Below are positions 17,514 through 26,300 of a stretch of 64,000 bases of DNA, one piece after another. Each line of letters starts with the position of its first letter. Position 1 is the first letter of the stretch. The notes under the pieces are model-generated. The model searched no databases. It saw nothing but the letters and a program-made list of their open reading frames with translations, and was not told the origin of the DNA. The stretch spans positions 434,001 through 498,000 of the forward strand of contig NZ_JABVCF010000003.1 in NCBI RefSeq assembly GCF_014595955.1, in the 5' to 3' direction. The stretch comes from Pseudaminobacter soli (ex Zhang et al. 2022) (GTDB taxonomy: Bacteria; Pseudomonadota; Alphaproteobacteria; Rhizobiales; Rhizobiaceae). A program made the translations under genes and the position numbers.

Positions 17514-18819
17514 GTCGCTGCCGAAGTCTCATCAAAAGGCTGAGCCCGCGCACGATGAGAAAAATGTGGAGCGCCGCCCACAGGCCGTGATTGCCGAGCG
17601 GCTTCAGCGCGTAGGACGCGAGCACGAAGCCGGCGAGCGAGGCCAGCATCATGTTGCGCATGTCGCGCGACCAGGTTGCGCCGATGAACACCCCGTCCAT
17701 CTGGAAGGCAAGGACGCCGCTCACCGCGGTCAGCGCCGCCCAGGGCAGATAGGTCGCCGCGATCTCTCGCACCGCCTCGGCGGTGGTGATGAAGTCGATG
17801 AAATGCGGGCCGAAGACGAGGAAGACGGCGCTGACCAGCGCCGCCATGCCAAACCCCCACGTGGTGCTCAGCCGGACGGCCTTGCGGAAAGTTGCCGCAT
17901 CGCGCGCCCCGACGGCACGGCCGGCTAGCTGCTCGGCCGCCGTCGCAAAGCCGTCCAGGAAGAAGCTGCCAACCATGAAGAAATTCATCAGCACCGCGTT
18001 GGCGGCGAGCGTCAGCGTACCCATCGAGGCGCCCTGGCGCGTGAACAGCGCGAAGGCAGCGAGCAGGCTGAACGAGCGGATCATGATGTCGCGGTTGAGC
18101 GACAGCATGGTCAGGAATGCGGCCCGATCGAGGAGCTGCTCGCGCGGCAAGCCCGGCCCTGCTCTGAAGCGGGCATGGAGGATGGCGAGGCCGACCACCG
18201 CCACCAGGCATTCGCCTGCGACCGTTCCCCAGGCGACCCCAGCAACGCCCCAGCCGAGCCCCAGTCCGAGCAGCACCGAAAGAACGATGTTGGCCCCATT
18301 GAGCACCAGTTGCAGGATGAGCCCCAGGCCGCCCTCGCCTCTTCCGAGCACGTATCCCAGCACCGCATAGTTGATGAGCGACAGCGGCGCCCCAAGCATG
18401 CGTATCAGCACGTATTCGCGCATAGCGACGGCGACGCGCTCCTCGACGCCGAGGAACCGCTCCCCAAGCGCGACGAAGAGCGGCGCCAACACCGCAAGCA
18501 CGAGCCCGGCTGTGACAGCGATAGCGAAGGCCCGCCAAAACACCGCCTGCTCCTCGACCGCGTCGCGTCGGCCCATCGCCTGGGCGACGAGGCCGGTCGT
18601 GCCGGAGCGCAGAAAATTAAACGTGGTGAAAACCACGTCGAAGACCAGCGCCCCCGCGGCGAGGCCGCCCAGCAGCGCAGCATCGCCGAACTGGCCGACC
18701 ACCGCCGTGTCGACCACGCCGAGCATCGGTGTCGTCAGATACGCGAGCGTCATCGGCACGGCGATCTTGAGGACCGACTTGTTGGTGATCGCGAAACTCG
18801 CGTCGAGAGGTTTTTCCAT
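17497..18819 (-). CDS. MATE-family efflux transporter, DinF-like
   Basis: The 440-residue membrane protein has twelve probable helices and the MATE pattern of two homologous halves. The N-terminal half has P-M-x-L-A-Y-L-T-T-P-M-L-G-V-V-D-T-A-V-V-G and the conserved R-S-G-T-T-G-L-V-A-Q-A-x-G-R-R-D. The second half starts around residue 225 (N-R-D-I-M-I-R). DinF-type members export drugs or organic cations with Na+ or H+; the substrate here is unknown. It overlaps pyrD tail to tail. Confidence 0.9.
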   Translation of the reverse strand: MEKPLDASFAITNKSVLKIAVPMTLAYLTTPMLGVVDTAVVGQFGDAALLGGLAAGALVFDVVFTTFNFLRSGTTGLVAQAMGRRDAVEEQAVFWRAFAIAVTAGLVLAVLAPLFVALGERFLGVEERVAVAMREYVLIRMLGAPLSLINYAVLGYVLGRGEGGLGLILQLVLNGANIVLSVLLGLGLGWGVAGVAWGTVAGECLVAVVGLAILHARFRAGPGLPREQLLDRAAFLTMLSLNRDIMIRSFSLLAAFALFTRQGASMGTLTLAANAVLMNFFMVGSFFLDGFATAAEQLAGRAVGARDAATFRKAVRLSTTWGFGMAALVSAVFLVFGPHFIDFITTAEAVREIAATYLPWAALTAVSGVLAFQMDGVFIGATWSRDMRNMMLASLAGFVLASYALKPLGNHGLWAALHIFLIVRGLSLLMRLRQRLRLAL

Positions 18820-18926
18820 CGCTTTGCCAGCTACTCAGGTCCGCCTGCTTCTTACGCGACGTTAGCCCGCGCGCAAGGCGGGCGGCGAGATTTGCCGGGC
18901 GAAGCACATGCGCTAGCATCGCGCCA

Positions 18927-19826
18927 ATGAGCCTGCACATCGTCAGCCATCCCGACTACGACGCCAAATTTCCTGCCGGCCACCGCTTTCCGATGGGCAA
19001 GTACGGGGCGTTGATAAAGCGGCTCGACATGACGGGCGTGCTCGGCGCGTCGGTTCACGTCGAGGCGCCCTTGGCAGAAGAGCGGGCGCTGATGCGCGCG
19101 CACGATGCGGCCTATGTCGACCAGGTGCTTTCCTGCAACGTTCCCACGACAATCGAGCGAGAGATCGGCTTTCCCGTCGATGACCTCGTGTCGAGGCGGG
19201 CACGCCGTGCCGCCGGCGGTACCTTGCTCGCCGCGCGCCTGGCCTTTGCCCATGGTATCGCGTGCAACGCCGCTGGCGGTAGCCATCACGCCAGGCAAGC
19301 GCAGGGCGCGGGCTTCTGCACGTTCAACGACGTGGCGGTGGCGGCCCTTGATCTGCTCGCCGAGCGCGCCGAGGCGCGCATTCTGGTGGTCGACCTCGAC
19401 GTCCATCAGGGCGACGGGACGGCTAACATCCTCGCCGACGAGCCGCGGGTGTTCACCTTCTCAATGCATGCCGAGAAGAACTATCCGGCGCGGAAGGAGG
19501 CCTCCACCCTCGATATCGGCCTGCCTGACCGGACCGGCGACGAGCGATACCTACGCGAGTTGCGCTCGGCCCTCGTCCGGATGGCGGCGGAACAGTGGGA
19601 CCTCGTCTTCTACAATGCCGGCGTCGACCCGCACGAGGACGACCGGCTGGGACGGCTTTGCCTGAGCGATGCCGGTTTGCGTGCGCGTGACCGCATGGTG
19701 ATCGGGACTTTTCGCGAGATCGGTGTGCCGGTCTGTGCAGTCATCGGCGGCGGCTATTCGCAGGACATCGCCGCTCTGGCCGCGCGCCATGCGATCCTGT
19801 TCGAGGTGGCGGCGGAATTCGCGTGA
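18927..19826 (+). CDS. Histone-deacetylase-family amidohydrolase
   Basis: The 299-residue protein belongs to the zinc-dependent arginase/deacetylase fold. It has G-G-S-H-H-A (catalytic histidines), D-L-D-V-H-Q-G-D-G-T with the zinc-binding Asp/His, and G-V-D-P-H-E-D-D-R-L-G. Bacterial relatives act on acetylpolyamines, acetoin-linked proteins or other N-acyl substrates; the substrate cannot be told here. The ATG at 18927 gives the usual N-terminus. It stands alone between the divergent MATE gene and the convergent small membrane gene. Confidence 0.9.
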   Translation: MSLHIVSHPDYDAKFPAGHRFPMGKYGALIKRLDMTGVLGASVHVEAPLAEERALMRAHDAAYVDQVLSCNVPTTIEREIGFPVDDLVSRRARRAAGGTLLAARLAFAHGIACNAAGGSHHARQAQGAGFCTFNDVAVAALDLLAERAEARILVVDLDVHQGDGTANILADEPRVFTFSMHAEKNYPARKEASTLDIGLPDRTGDERYLRELRSALVRMAAEQWDLVFYNAGVDPHEDDRLGRLCLSDAGLRARDRMVIGTFREIGVPVCAVIGGGYSQDIAALAARHAILFEVAAEFA

Positions 19827-19830
19827 CGGT

Positions 19831-20094
19831 CTATCGGCGGTAGCTCAGCAGCCTGAGCAGCAGGAAGGCCGGCACGACGATCGCCGCGCCCAGCAGAAAG
19901 TATCCGACGAAACGGTCGATCGCGTGAAAACCCATGTTCCAGAAGTAGCGGACCGTGTCCTCGACCCAGTAGTACAGGTCGACCGGCGACCAGCCGAACG
20001 TGCTCATGACGATCCCGACGAGGAACGACACGACGGCAAGCTTCAGGAACACGCGCAGCGGGCTGTCGCCGAGGAACTTGTTGAGAGCTGACAA
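19831..20094 (-). CDS. Small integral membrane protein (DUF6460-like)
   Basis: An 87-residue protein with two hydrophobic helices (about 15-33 and 62-82). It resembles the short rhizobial family I know as DUF6460, with L-G-D-S-P-L-R-V-F-L-K-L at the start and F-L-L-L-R-L-L-S-Y-R-R at the end. No function is known. It converges with the deacetylase-family gene, four bases apart. It lies upstream of the type I secretion genes on the same strand, but the 230 bases between hold nothing I recognise and nothing ties it to them. Confidence 0.82.
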   Translation of the reverse strand: MSALNKFLGDSPLRVFLKLAVVSFLVGIVMSTFGWSPVDLYYWVEDTVRYFWNMGFHAIDRFVGYFLLGAAIVVPAFLLLRLLSYRR

Positions 20095-20324
20095 GAATCG
20101 CCTCCTTGGTCGACGCTCGCATAAGCCCTCACTCCGACGCCATCAAGGCGTGAGTGAGTTGCCGGACAGCGCCGAACCGGATTGTTGAAGGGCGGGAGGC
20201 TATCTCATCGAAGCTGCCGCAAGGCTATGCCAGCCCTGCCGGAGCGTCCGCCGACCCTTGAGCGGACCGCAACGGGCCAGCCCGCGGCGCTCGTCGGTCC
20301 CGATCCGTCCGCTCGCCGAAATTG

Positions 20325-21662
20325 CTATTGCTCGGTGAAGGCGCGGGACATGGAGTCCGCTATCGGCTTTGTCAGATAGCTGAAAAACGTCCTTTCGGCG
20401 GTCTGGATCAGCACCTCGACCGGCATGCCGGGCGTCGGAGCAAAGTCGGCCACTCGTGCCAGTTCATCCGGCGGCAGGCTGATGCGCGCCAGATAGAACT
20501 CCTGACCGGGTGCGACCTTATCTCCCGGCAACGCGTCGGCAGAAACGTAGAAGACCGTGCCATTCAGCACCGGAGTGGTCCGCTGATTGAGCGCCGTCAT
20601 TCTTAACGTTGCACTTTGGCCGATCCGCACGCTGTCGATATCCGTGCGCCTCACTTGCGCCTCTACGACAAGCGGCACGTCGGCCGGCAATATTTCCATG
20701 ATCCCTTTGCCGCTCTCAATGACGCCGCCGGGTGTGTGATAGAACAAGCGGATGACGGTCCCTGCGACCGGAGCGTTGATGGTGGCGCGCCGCAGCACAC
20801 TCTTCGCCTCCCGCGACTGCTCCCGGACGGTATCAAGCTCACCCTGGATCTTCTGAAGCTCGTCCAGGGCAGCTTCTCGCTGGGCCTGCTCGGTCTGCTC
20901 TATCTGCTGCCTTTCCTTTATGATCTGTGCCTCGGTCTCGGAGATTTCGGCTGAGAGCCGCCCGATCTGTCCAGTTGCTTCCGCAATCGCGCGCTGAACC
21001 ACCTTGATGTCGGTTGCGCGGATAAGCTCCTTCTTGAGGAGGACCTGCTTGCCTTGCAGTTCCTCGCGCAAGAGCTGCAATTGCAGTTCCACCGCCTCCC
21101 GCTGCTTGGCGTAGCCCTCGGCGCGGTAACCGTATGCTTCAATGTTCTGCCTAAGCAGAGCGGTGTCGCCGTTCAGCCTGTTCTTCCAGGCTTCGAAGTT
21201 AAGGTTCTGCCCTTCTATGATGGGAGCGACCTCGGAGTCGCGCTGGTTGTCCGTCACAAGGTCCGGGTACTGGACCCGATCATCGCCGTGGATCTGGGCT
21301 GACAGGCGGGCCGCGATCGCCTCGAGGCGGACCCGCCGAAGGAAAAGCTCCCTCTCCTTTGCCAGTGCGGCGGTTTCGTCCAGCCGGATCAAAGGCTGGT
21401 CGAGCCCGACCTGGTCGCCTTCGCCGACCAGTATCTGCTCTATGATGCCGCCTTCGAAATGCTGGACCACCTTGTTCTGGCCGGTAGCGACAAACCTGCC
21501 CTGGGCGATTATCGCCGCCGCAAGCGGCGCAGTGAAAGCCCAGCCCCCGAAGCCGCCGAAAGTGACCAAGAGCAACAGAATTCCGAACGTAGTGTGCTTC
21601 CGGATCGATCGCGGCACATCGGCATACCACTCGATGTCGTGAAATTTCGCGCTGTCCGACAT
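20325..21662 (-). CDS. Type I secretion membrane-fusion protein (HlyD family)
   Basis: The 445-residue adaptor links the inner-membrane ABC transporter to an outer-membrane channel. It has one N-terminal membrane helix (about 24-45), an early lipoyl half-domain (V-V-Q-H-F-E-G-G-I-I-E-Q-I-L-V-x-E-G-D-Q-V), a long coiled coil (about 110-295) and the returning lipoyl/beta-barrel part with I-N-A-P-V-A-G-T-V. The C-terminus has the family signature G-M-P-V-E-V-L-I-Q-T-A-E-R-T. It starts two bases after the ABC transporter stop, so the two are one transcription unit. No TolC-type gene is in the window, so a shared outer-membrane protein from elsewhere is implied. Confidence 0.95.
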   Translation of the reverse strand: MSDSAKFHDIEWYADVPRSIRKHTTFGILLLLVTFGGFGGWAFTAPLAAAIIAQGRFVATGQNKVVQHFEGGIIEQILVGEGDQVGLDQPLIRLDETAALAKERELFLRRVRLEAIAARLSAQIHGDDRVQYPDLVTDNQRDSEVAPIIEGQNLNFEAWKNRLNGDTALLRQNIEAYGYRAEGYAKQREAVELQLQLLREELQGKQVLLKKELIRATDIKVVQRAIAEATGQIGRLSAEISETEAQIIKERQQIEQTEQAQREAALDELQKIQGELDTVREQSREAKSVLRRATINAPVAGTVIRLFYHTPGGVIESGKGIMEILPADVPLVVEAQVRRTDIDSVRIGQSATLRMTALNQRTTPVLNGTVFYVSADALPGDKVAPGQEFYLARISLPPDELARVADFAPTPGMPVEVLIQTAERTFFSYLTKPIADSMSRAFTEQ

Positions 21663-21664
21663 TG

Positions 21665-24166
21665 TCAGGCGCCCTGCTGGATCTGCTGGTGACCGAACGA
21701 TCCGGTGCCGGGATCAAGCTCCACGCCGCGAGCAGAAAGCGCCTTCAGCACATCGTTGCGCTTGCCGAACAAGGCGACCGTTCCGTTGACGAGAAGCAGT
21801 ATCTTGTCGACGTTGTTCAGCAGCGATGGCCGCTGTGTGATCGTCACCATGGTGATCTTCTGCTCCATTGCATGCTGGAGAGCGCGCGTCAGCGCAGCGT
21901 CGCCGGCGCTGTCCAGATTGGAGTTCGGCTCGTCCAGAACGATAAGGCGCGGGTTACCGAAGAATGCACGCGCAAGCGCGACCCGCTGTTTCTGTCCGCC
22001 GGACAGAGGCGAGCCGTCGGCCGCAACCACCGTCTCATAGCCGTGCGGCAGGTTGGCGATCATCTCATGCACGTCGGCCAGCCGGGCGGCTTCGTAGATC
22101 TGCGCGTCGGTGGCATCATCGCGCATGCGCGCGATGTTGGCCTTGATCGTGCCTGGAAACAGTTGAACGTCCTGGGGTACGTAACCGATATTCTCCCCCA
22201 GTTGGCGCTGGTCCCAATTCCGCAAATCCATCAGGTCGAGCCGGACGCTGCCGGATGTCGGCAGGATCGAATTGACAAGCATCTTCCCGAGAGTCGTCTT
22301 CCCGGCTCCCGAGTTTCCTATGATGCCCAGCGAATCGCCCGGCGCGAGCGCAAAAGTCACGCCGTTTAGCACTACCTTCTTGGTACCTTGTGGAACGTAG
22401 AGCAGCCGCTCGACGTCGAGCCGTCCTTCGGGCCGGGGCAGGTTCAGGCGCTCGAAATTGAGGGGTGAGGCGCTAAGAAGCGTGGATATCCGGCCAAAGG
22501 CCGCGCGGGACTGGCTGTATTGATGCCAGCCTTCAATAGCGCCTTCGATGGGCGCCAGAGCGCGGCCGGCGATTATCGAAGCGGCGATCACCATGCCGCC
22601 GGTGATCTCGCCTTCAAGCGACAGGAACGCTCCCCATCCCAGCATCCCGACCTGAGTGAGCAGTCTCGATGCTTTGGAGACGGCGGCAAACGCGATGTTG
22701 CGGTCTTGAGCCGCGACTTGGAACTTCAAAGAATCGGCCGTGTCGTGCCCCCAGATCCGGACCGCCTCCGGTATCATGGCGAGGGCGTTGATGATCTGCG
22801 AGTTGCGCGACATCGACTCGAGGTGAAGATTTGCCTTCACTTGCGCGGTATTCGCAGTAGCGAATGGAGCGGCGGTAGCCTTCTGGTTGAGGAGGGTGAG
22901 GATGAGCAGAAGCAGCGCCGTCCCGACCACGATGAAGCCGAGATGGATGTGGACGAGGAACACCGCGAGCACGAATAGGGGCGCCATCGGCACATCGAAG
23001 AAGGAGAGCAGCGTCCGGGAAACCAGGAAGGAGCGGACCTGCTGGAGATCGCCGAGCGTCTGGTATTCGCGACCGTTGCTCTGGAGGGATGCGCGCGCCG
23101 CCGCGCTCAGGATCGGTGCGCCGAGTTGCGCAGCGAACTCCACCGCCGTTCGCATGAGGATGAAGCGCCGGATGGCGTCGAACATCGCCTGCAGCACCAC
23201 CGCCCCTGCGATCACCGCTGTCAGCATGATCAGCGTGTCGATCGAGCGACTGGTCAGAATCCGATCAGAAATCTGAAACAGATAAATCGGGACGGCTAGG
23301 ACCAGGATGTTGCTGGCGATGGTAAACAGCATCACCACCGCCAGGTTGTATTTTACCGCGAACACACCTGCCTTGAGGCTGGCGTTGAAGTCGATCGGAC
23401 CGAGGCGCTTGTGGAACACTCCGTTGGCGCCATGCGCGGCGCGACCGCTCCTCTCGTTGCCGCCTGATCTGTCGTTCTGAGGCGCTTTTCGCGCCTCGAT
23501 TGGACCGCGATCTCCCTCGATGGTGACAAGTCCTTCGGGCCGGTTGGAAGCCCTGAGCTGAATCTGAGGCCCTGCCGCATGGCTGCGGTCCGCTTGGGTC
23601 GTGCGCGCCTCCGTCGCCATACGCCCGTTGGGCGGGTTAGTTGCACCTCGTGCGGCGGAACCGGCGCCATTGTGAGCCAAGGGGTGGTGCGCGGCCGAAG
23701 TAGCCTCGGCCGCGACAGCATCCTTGGTGGTGACAGGTCCTTCGGGCTGGTTGGAAGCCCGGAGCTTGATCTGAGGCTCCGCCGCGTGGCTTCGGACCAA
23801 CTGCCCCGATGTCGGCGCCTCCATCGCCACACGCCCGTTCGGCGGGTTAGTTGCACCTTGTCCGGCGGAACCGGCGCCATTGTGGGTCAGGGGATGGTGC
23901 GCAGCCGAAGCAGCCGCGGCTGCCGCAGCAGACCGATCGCTTGATCTTGGCGGCGGGCGGGACACCTGTTCCATCATGGCCGCGCTACGCAGTTCGCGCA
24001 CGACACTATCGAGGTCGGCCAAAGTCCTGTCAGTTTCCTTTTCCTGCGACCGCAGGGTCGTCGACAATCTCGCCGGTGCTACCCGCTCGTCGGGCGGGGA
24101 ATTGGAGCCGCCGGGTCCGCACGATTCCCCATCGAAGCCGGGTGGCTCGCTTAGCTCGCGGGACAT
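21665..24166 (-). CDS. Type I secretion ABC transporter with long N-terminal extension
   Basis: From the ATG at 24166 the protein has 833 residues, about 250 more than ordinary PrsD/AprD-type exporters. The extra N-terminus is polar, Ala/Pro/Asn-rich and holds a duplicated 60-residue block (residues about 87-149 and 157-218). The membrane domain follows (about 265-520), then the ATPase with G-N-S-G-A-G-K-T-T (Walker A), L-S-G-G-Q-K-Q-R-V-A-L-A-R-A (signature) and L-I-V-L-D-E-P-N-S-N-L-D (Walker B). There is no C39 peptidase domain. AAAGG at good spacing supports ATG 24166 over a TTG at 24181. It directly follows the 674-residue gene and precedes the HlyD gene, so all four are probably one operon exporting the upstream two products. 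Confidence 0.93.
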   Translation of the reverse strand: MSRELSEPPGFDGESCGPGGSNSPPDERVAPARLSTTLRSQEKETDRTLADLDSVVRELRSAAMMEQVSRPPPRSSDRSAAAAAAASAAHHPLTHNGAGSAGQGATNPPNGRVAMEAPTSGQLVRSHAAEPQIKLRASNQPEGPVTTKDAVAAEATSAAHHPLAHNGAGSAARGATNPPNGRMATEARTTQADRSHAAGPQIQLRASNRPEGLVTIEGDRGPIEARKAPQNDRSGGNERSGRAAHGANGVFHKRLGPIDFNASLKAGVFAVKYNLAVVMLFTIASNILVLAVPIYLFQISDRILTSRSIDTLIMLTAVIAGAVVLQAMFDAIRRFILMRTAVEFAAQLGAPILSAAARASLQSNGREYQTLGDLQQVRSFLVSRTLLSFFDVPMAPLFVLAVFLVHIHLGFIVVGTALLLLILTLLNQKATAAPFATANTAQVKANLHLESMSRNSQIINALAMIPEAVRIWGHDTADSLKFQVAAQDRNIAFAAVSKASRLLTQVGMLGWGAFLSLEGEITGGMVIAASIIAGRALAPIEGAIEGWHQYSQSRAAFGRISTLLSASPLNFERLNLPRPEGRLDVERLLYVPQGTKKVVLNGVTFALAPGDSLGIIGNSGAGKTTLGKMLVNSILPTSGSVRLDLMDLRNWDQRQLGENIGYVPQDVQLFPGTIKANIARMRDDATDAQIYEAARLADVHEMIANLPHGYETVVAADGSPLSGGQKQRVALARAFFGNPRLIVLDEPNSNLDSAGDAALTRALQHAMEQKITMVTITQRPSLLNNVDKILLLVNGTVALFGKRNDVLKALSARGVELDPGTGSFGHQQIQQGA
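23515..23908 (-). repeat. Tandem duplication inside the exporter's N-terminal extension
   Basis: Two coding blocks about 210 bases apart in register encode near-identical segments, each running from S-A-A-H-H-P-L-x-H-N-G-A-G-S-A through A-T-N-P-P-N-G-R to R-A-S-N-x-P-E-G. The DNA copies also match closely, so the duplication is fairly recent or kept similar by conversion. Confidence 0.85.
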
Positions 24167-24182
24167 CAACCAACCTTTCAAT

Positions 24183-26207
24183 TCAGCCTATCAGGGATGC
24201 CAAGGGATCGCCGTGCATGTTGTCGGGATCGAGCCTGCCGGCGGTGTAATAGTCGCCGACATCAGCATCAGCGGTCATGCTGTCGTCCAAGAACGCGACC
24301 GCTTCGTTGATCAAGGCGTCGGGATTCTGCTTTGCGAATGCAGGGTCTTGCTGGATGATATCCGCCTGAAAGAGGAAATCTTGGGAATACTGGTCGCCAC
24401 CCACATAGGTCTTTCCCAGGGAGTCCAGATCAACGATCGCCGCATTGTTGATAAGAGCGTTGTTGCCCGTGGTCACAGACCATTTTGCATCGGAATATGC
24501 TCCGCTCTCATGCATGGCCAAGGCGATCTGGTCTTCGTCTCCGAGGATGTTTGTTTGCTTCACGTATTGGAAATTGACGAGGTCGCCTTCGATATGGAGG
24601 ACGCGCAGTGCCGTCTGCCCGGCGAAAGCATCGTCCGAGAGCACACCATCCTCGATGTCCTGCTTGCCTGCTGCAAGCTTGTCGGCCGTCTCCTGGTAAT
24701 CCGCGGGGAGAGCCTCGTAGGGGCCACCCGTTCCCACATTGTAGATCTGAGCCTGGTTCCAGAGGAGGTTGCCTGACGTAGAGTATGCGCCCTCACCGGT
24801 GGTCTCGAAACCGGGCACGGCTCCGATCACGTCGTTGTCCGACAGGATATTCACCTGCTGAATGAGATTGACATCGTAGACGCTGCCGCCGACGACGATC
24901 AGGTCGTACCCAATGCCGAGTTCGTAGATCGACGTACTGTTGAAAGCGGAATTGCTTCCGGAATAGACAAAGCTCGTCGCGCCTGATGACGACAGGATGC
25001 CGATATCGTTGTCCTTCATGAAAGTGATCTGCTCAAGCCAGTTCACGATCATGAGATCGCCCGTCACCTCCGTGACCGCCCAGTATTTTGGGAAGGATTT
25101 GCTGACCTCGGCGTCCGGCTCGTCCTTGTCGGCGGAGTTTTCGATGCGTTCGAAAATTCCGATGTTGAACGCCATCGTTTCAGCAAGAGATTTATTCCAG
25201 CCGCCCAATGCGGCGGGGACCATGTCGCTGTCCGTCCACGCATTCATTTGGATGATGGCGTTGATCTCGATGTGATCGCCAACCACCGCCGTGACGGTGG
25301 AGGCCGTCCACATATTCTTCAGGACGGCATTGTTGATGAGAACATCACTTCCCGTGTCCAGGGTCACGGAGGCATCGATCTTCACGCCGTCGTCGGTAAT
25401 TGTCACATTCGGCTTGAACGCCTCCTCCGGATGCGGGCCGGCCTCGCGTCTCGCCTCAAGAGAGAAATAGTCCTCAAGATCGGGGGCCTCATCGGCCCGT
25501 CCGTTGACGAACGTGCCCTCAAGCGACTCGGCCTTCTCGATCAAGGTGTTCTGCGCGGTCAGGCCGTCCAGTTCTCCGATGTGCCCTGCGATCATGTCCT
25601 GATTGAAATCGTTTAGCGCCTGAGCAGTCTCGGTCGCGAATTTCGCCAGAGCCATCGCGTTGCCGGGCATTCCGGGATCGGGAATGGGTGAAAGGCTGGA
25701 GGATGCGTCCAGGAGCTTGAAAACGTTCCCATCGCCGGCAGGCTGGGGCGCGAAGGTCAGGCCGTGCCCTCCCACGCCGAAGTAGTCATTGTCCGCAAGC
25801 GCTATGCCCTGGTGCAGATAATTCGCGACAGACCCGAGCGGTTCGATTTCGACGGTGGCCTGCTTGGCGGATAGCGATGCGACCGAACGCCCGGCATGGG
25901 CGAATTCAGGTTGGACGGAGATTGGACGGAGCGACAGTCCCTGAGAATTGAAATCGACGGAGGACCAGTTCGTCCAGGAAATTATGTCCGGTGCGACGGG
26001 ACGATAGACCAGACCGGGATCGAAACCTTCGAACTCGTAGGCAACTGAAAGGGCAAGCTCGACATTGGGGAGGGGCTTAAGACTGCCAGGGTCACCTTTT
26101 GCAGCCGTGAACTGCTCGAACGCCTCTCGCTGCCGCGCTTCCTCCACGGTGTTCGAGAAGAGACCAATGAAGTGCGCAATGGCTTCAGTCGCCCTATCCA
26201 AAAGCAC
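24183..26207 (-). CDS. Large repeat protein, probable type I secretion substrate
   Basis: I do not recognise this as a named family. The reading frame is open from a GTG at 26300 (705 residues), but I prefer the GTG at 26207 (674 residues), which has GGAGGGGG at a 7-base spacing; the upper part would translate a perfect palindrome. There is no signal peptide. From about residue 286 on, a 45-100 residue unit recurs five times (about 286-331, 382-404, 417-462, 476-565, 579-621), with x-L-I-N-N-A-x-I, then V-G-G or V-x-G-D, then a Q-x-N-I-L-x-D-x-D motif (for example Q451/N453/D457/D459). The C-terminus is acidic (D-D-S-M-T-A-D-A-D-V-G-D-Y-Y) as in many type I cargoes. Gene order (upstream of an ABC transporter and HlyD) makes it a likely exported surface or matrix protein. 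Confidence 0.72.
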   Translation of the reverse strand: MLLDRATEAIAHFIGLFSNTVEEARQREAFEQFTAAKGDPGSLKPLPNVELALSVAYEFEGFDPGLVYRPVAPDIISWTNWSSVDFNSQGLSLRPISVQPEFAHAGRSVASLSAKQATVEIEPLGSVANYLHQGIALADNDYFGVGGHGLTFAPQPAGDGNVFKLLDASSSLSPIPDPGMPGNAMALAKFATETAQALNDFNQDMIAGHIGELDGLTAQNTLIEKAESLEGTFVNGRADEAPDLEDYFSLEARREAGPHPEEAFKPNVTITDDGVKIDASVTLDTGSDVLINNAVLKNMWTASTVTAVVGDHIEINAIIQMNAWTDSDMVPAALGGWNKSLAETMAFNIGIFERIENSADKDEPDAEVSKSFPKYWAVTEVTGDLMIVNWLEQITFMKDNDIGILSSSGATSFVYSGSNSAFNSTSIYELGIGYDLIVVGGSVYDVNLIQQVNILSDNDVIGAVPGFETTGEGAYSTSGNLLWNQAQIYNVGTGGPYEALPADYQETADKLAAGKQDIEDGVLSDDAFAGQTALRVLHIEGDLVNFQYVKQTNILGDEDQIALAMHESGAYSDAKWSVTTGNNALINNAAIVDLDSLGKTYVGGDQYSQDFLFQADIIQQDPAFAKQNPDALINEAVAFLDDSMTADADVGDYYTAGRLDPDNMHGDPLASLIG

Positions 26208-26250
26208 GTGGCCCCCTCCGGAGTCGGTCGGCTTCTTCAATAGCTTCTGG

Positions 26251-26286
26251 GAGTGGGCTGCGCGGGTTAACCCGCGCAGCCCACTC
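26251..26286. repeat. Perfect 36-bp palindrome between the glycine-rich and repeat-protein genes
   Basis: Two exact 18-base arms meet at GTT/AAC (26268/26269). It lies between the stop of the glycine-rich gene and the preferred start of the next gene. There is no T run on either side. It could be a processing or stabilising hairpin that lets the upstream gene be expressed more strongly, or a regulator binding site. Confidence 0.8.
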
Positions 26287-26300
26287 AACGTAAGCTTCAC

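Noticed and set aside
18175-18930. Plus-strand open frame of 251 codons
   Set aside because: Antisense to the MATE transporter, which has clear membrane-helix pattern and motifs.
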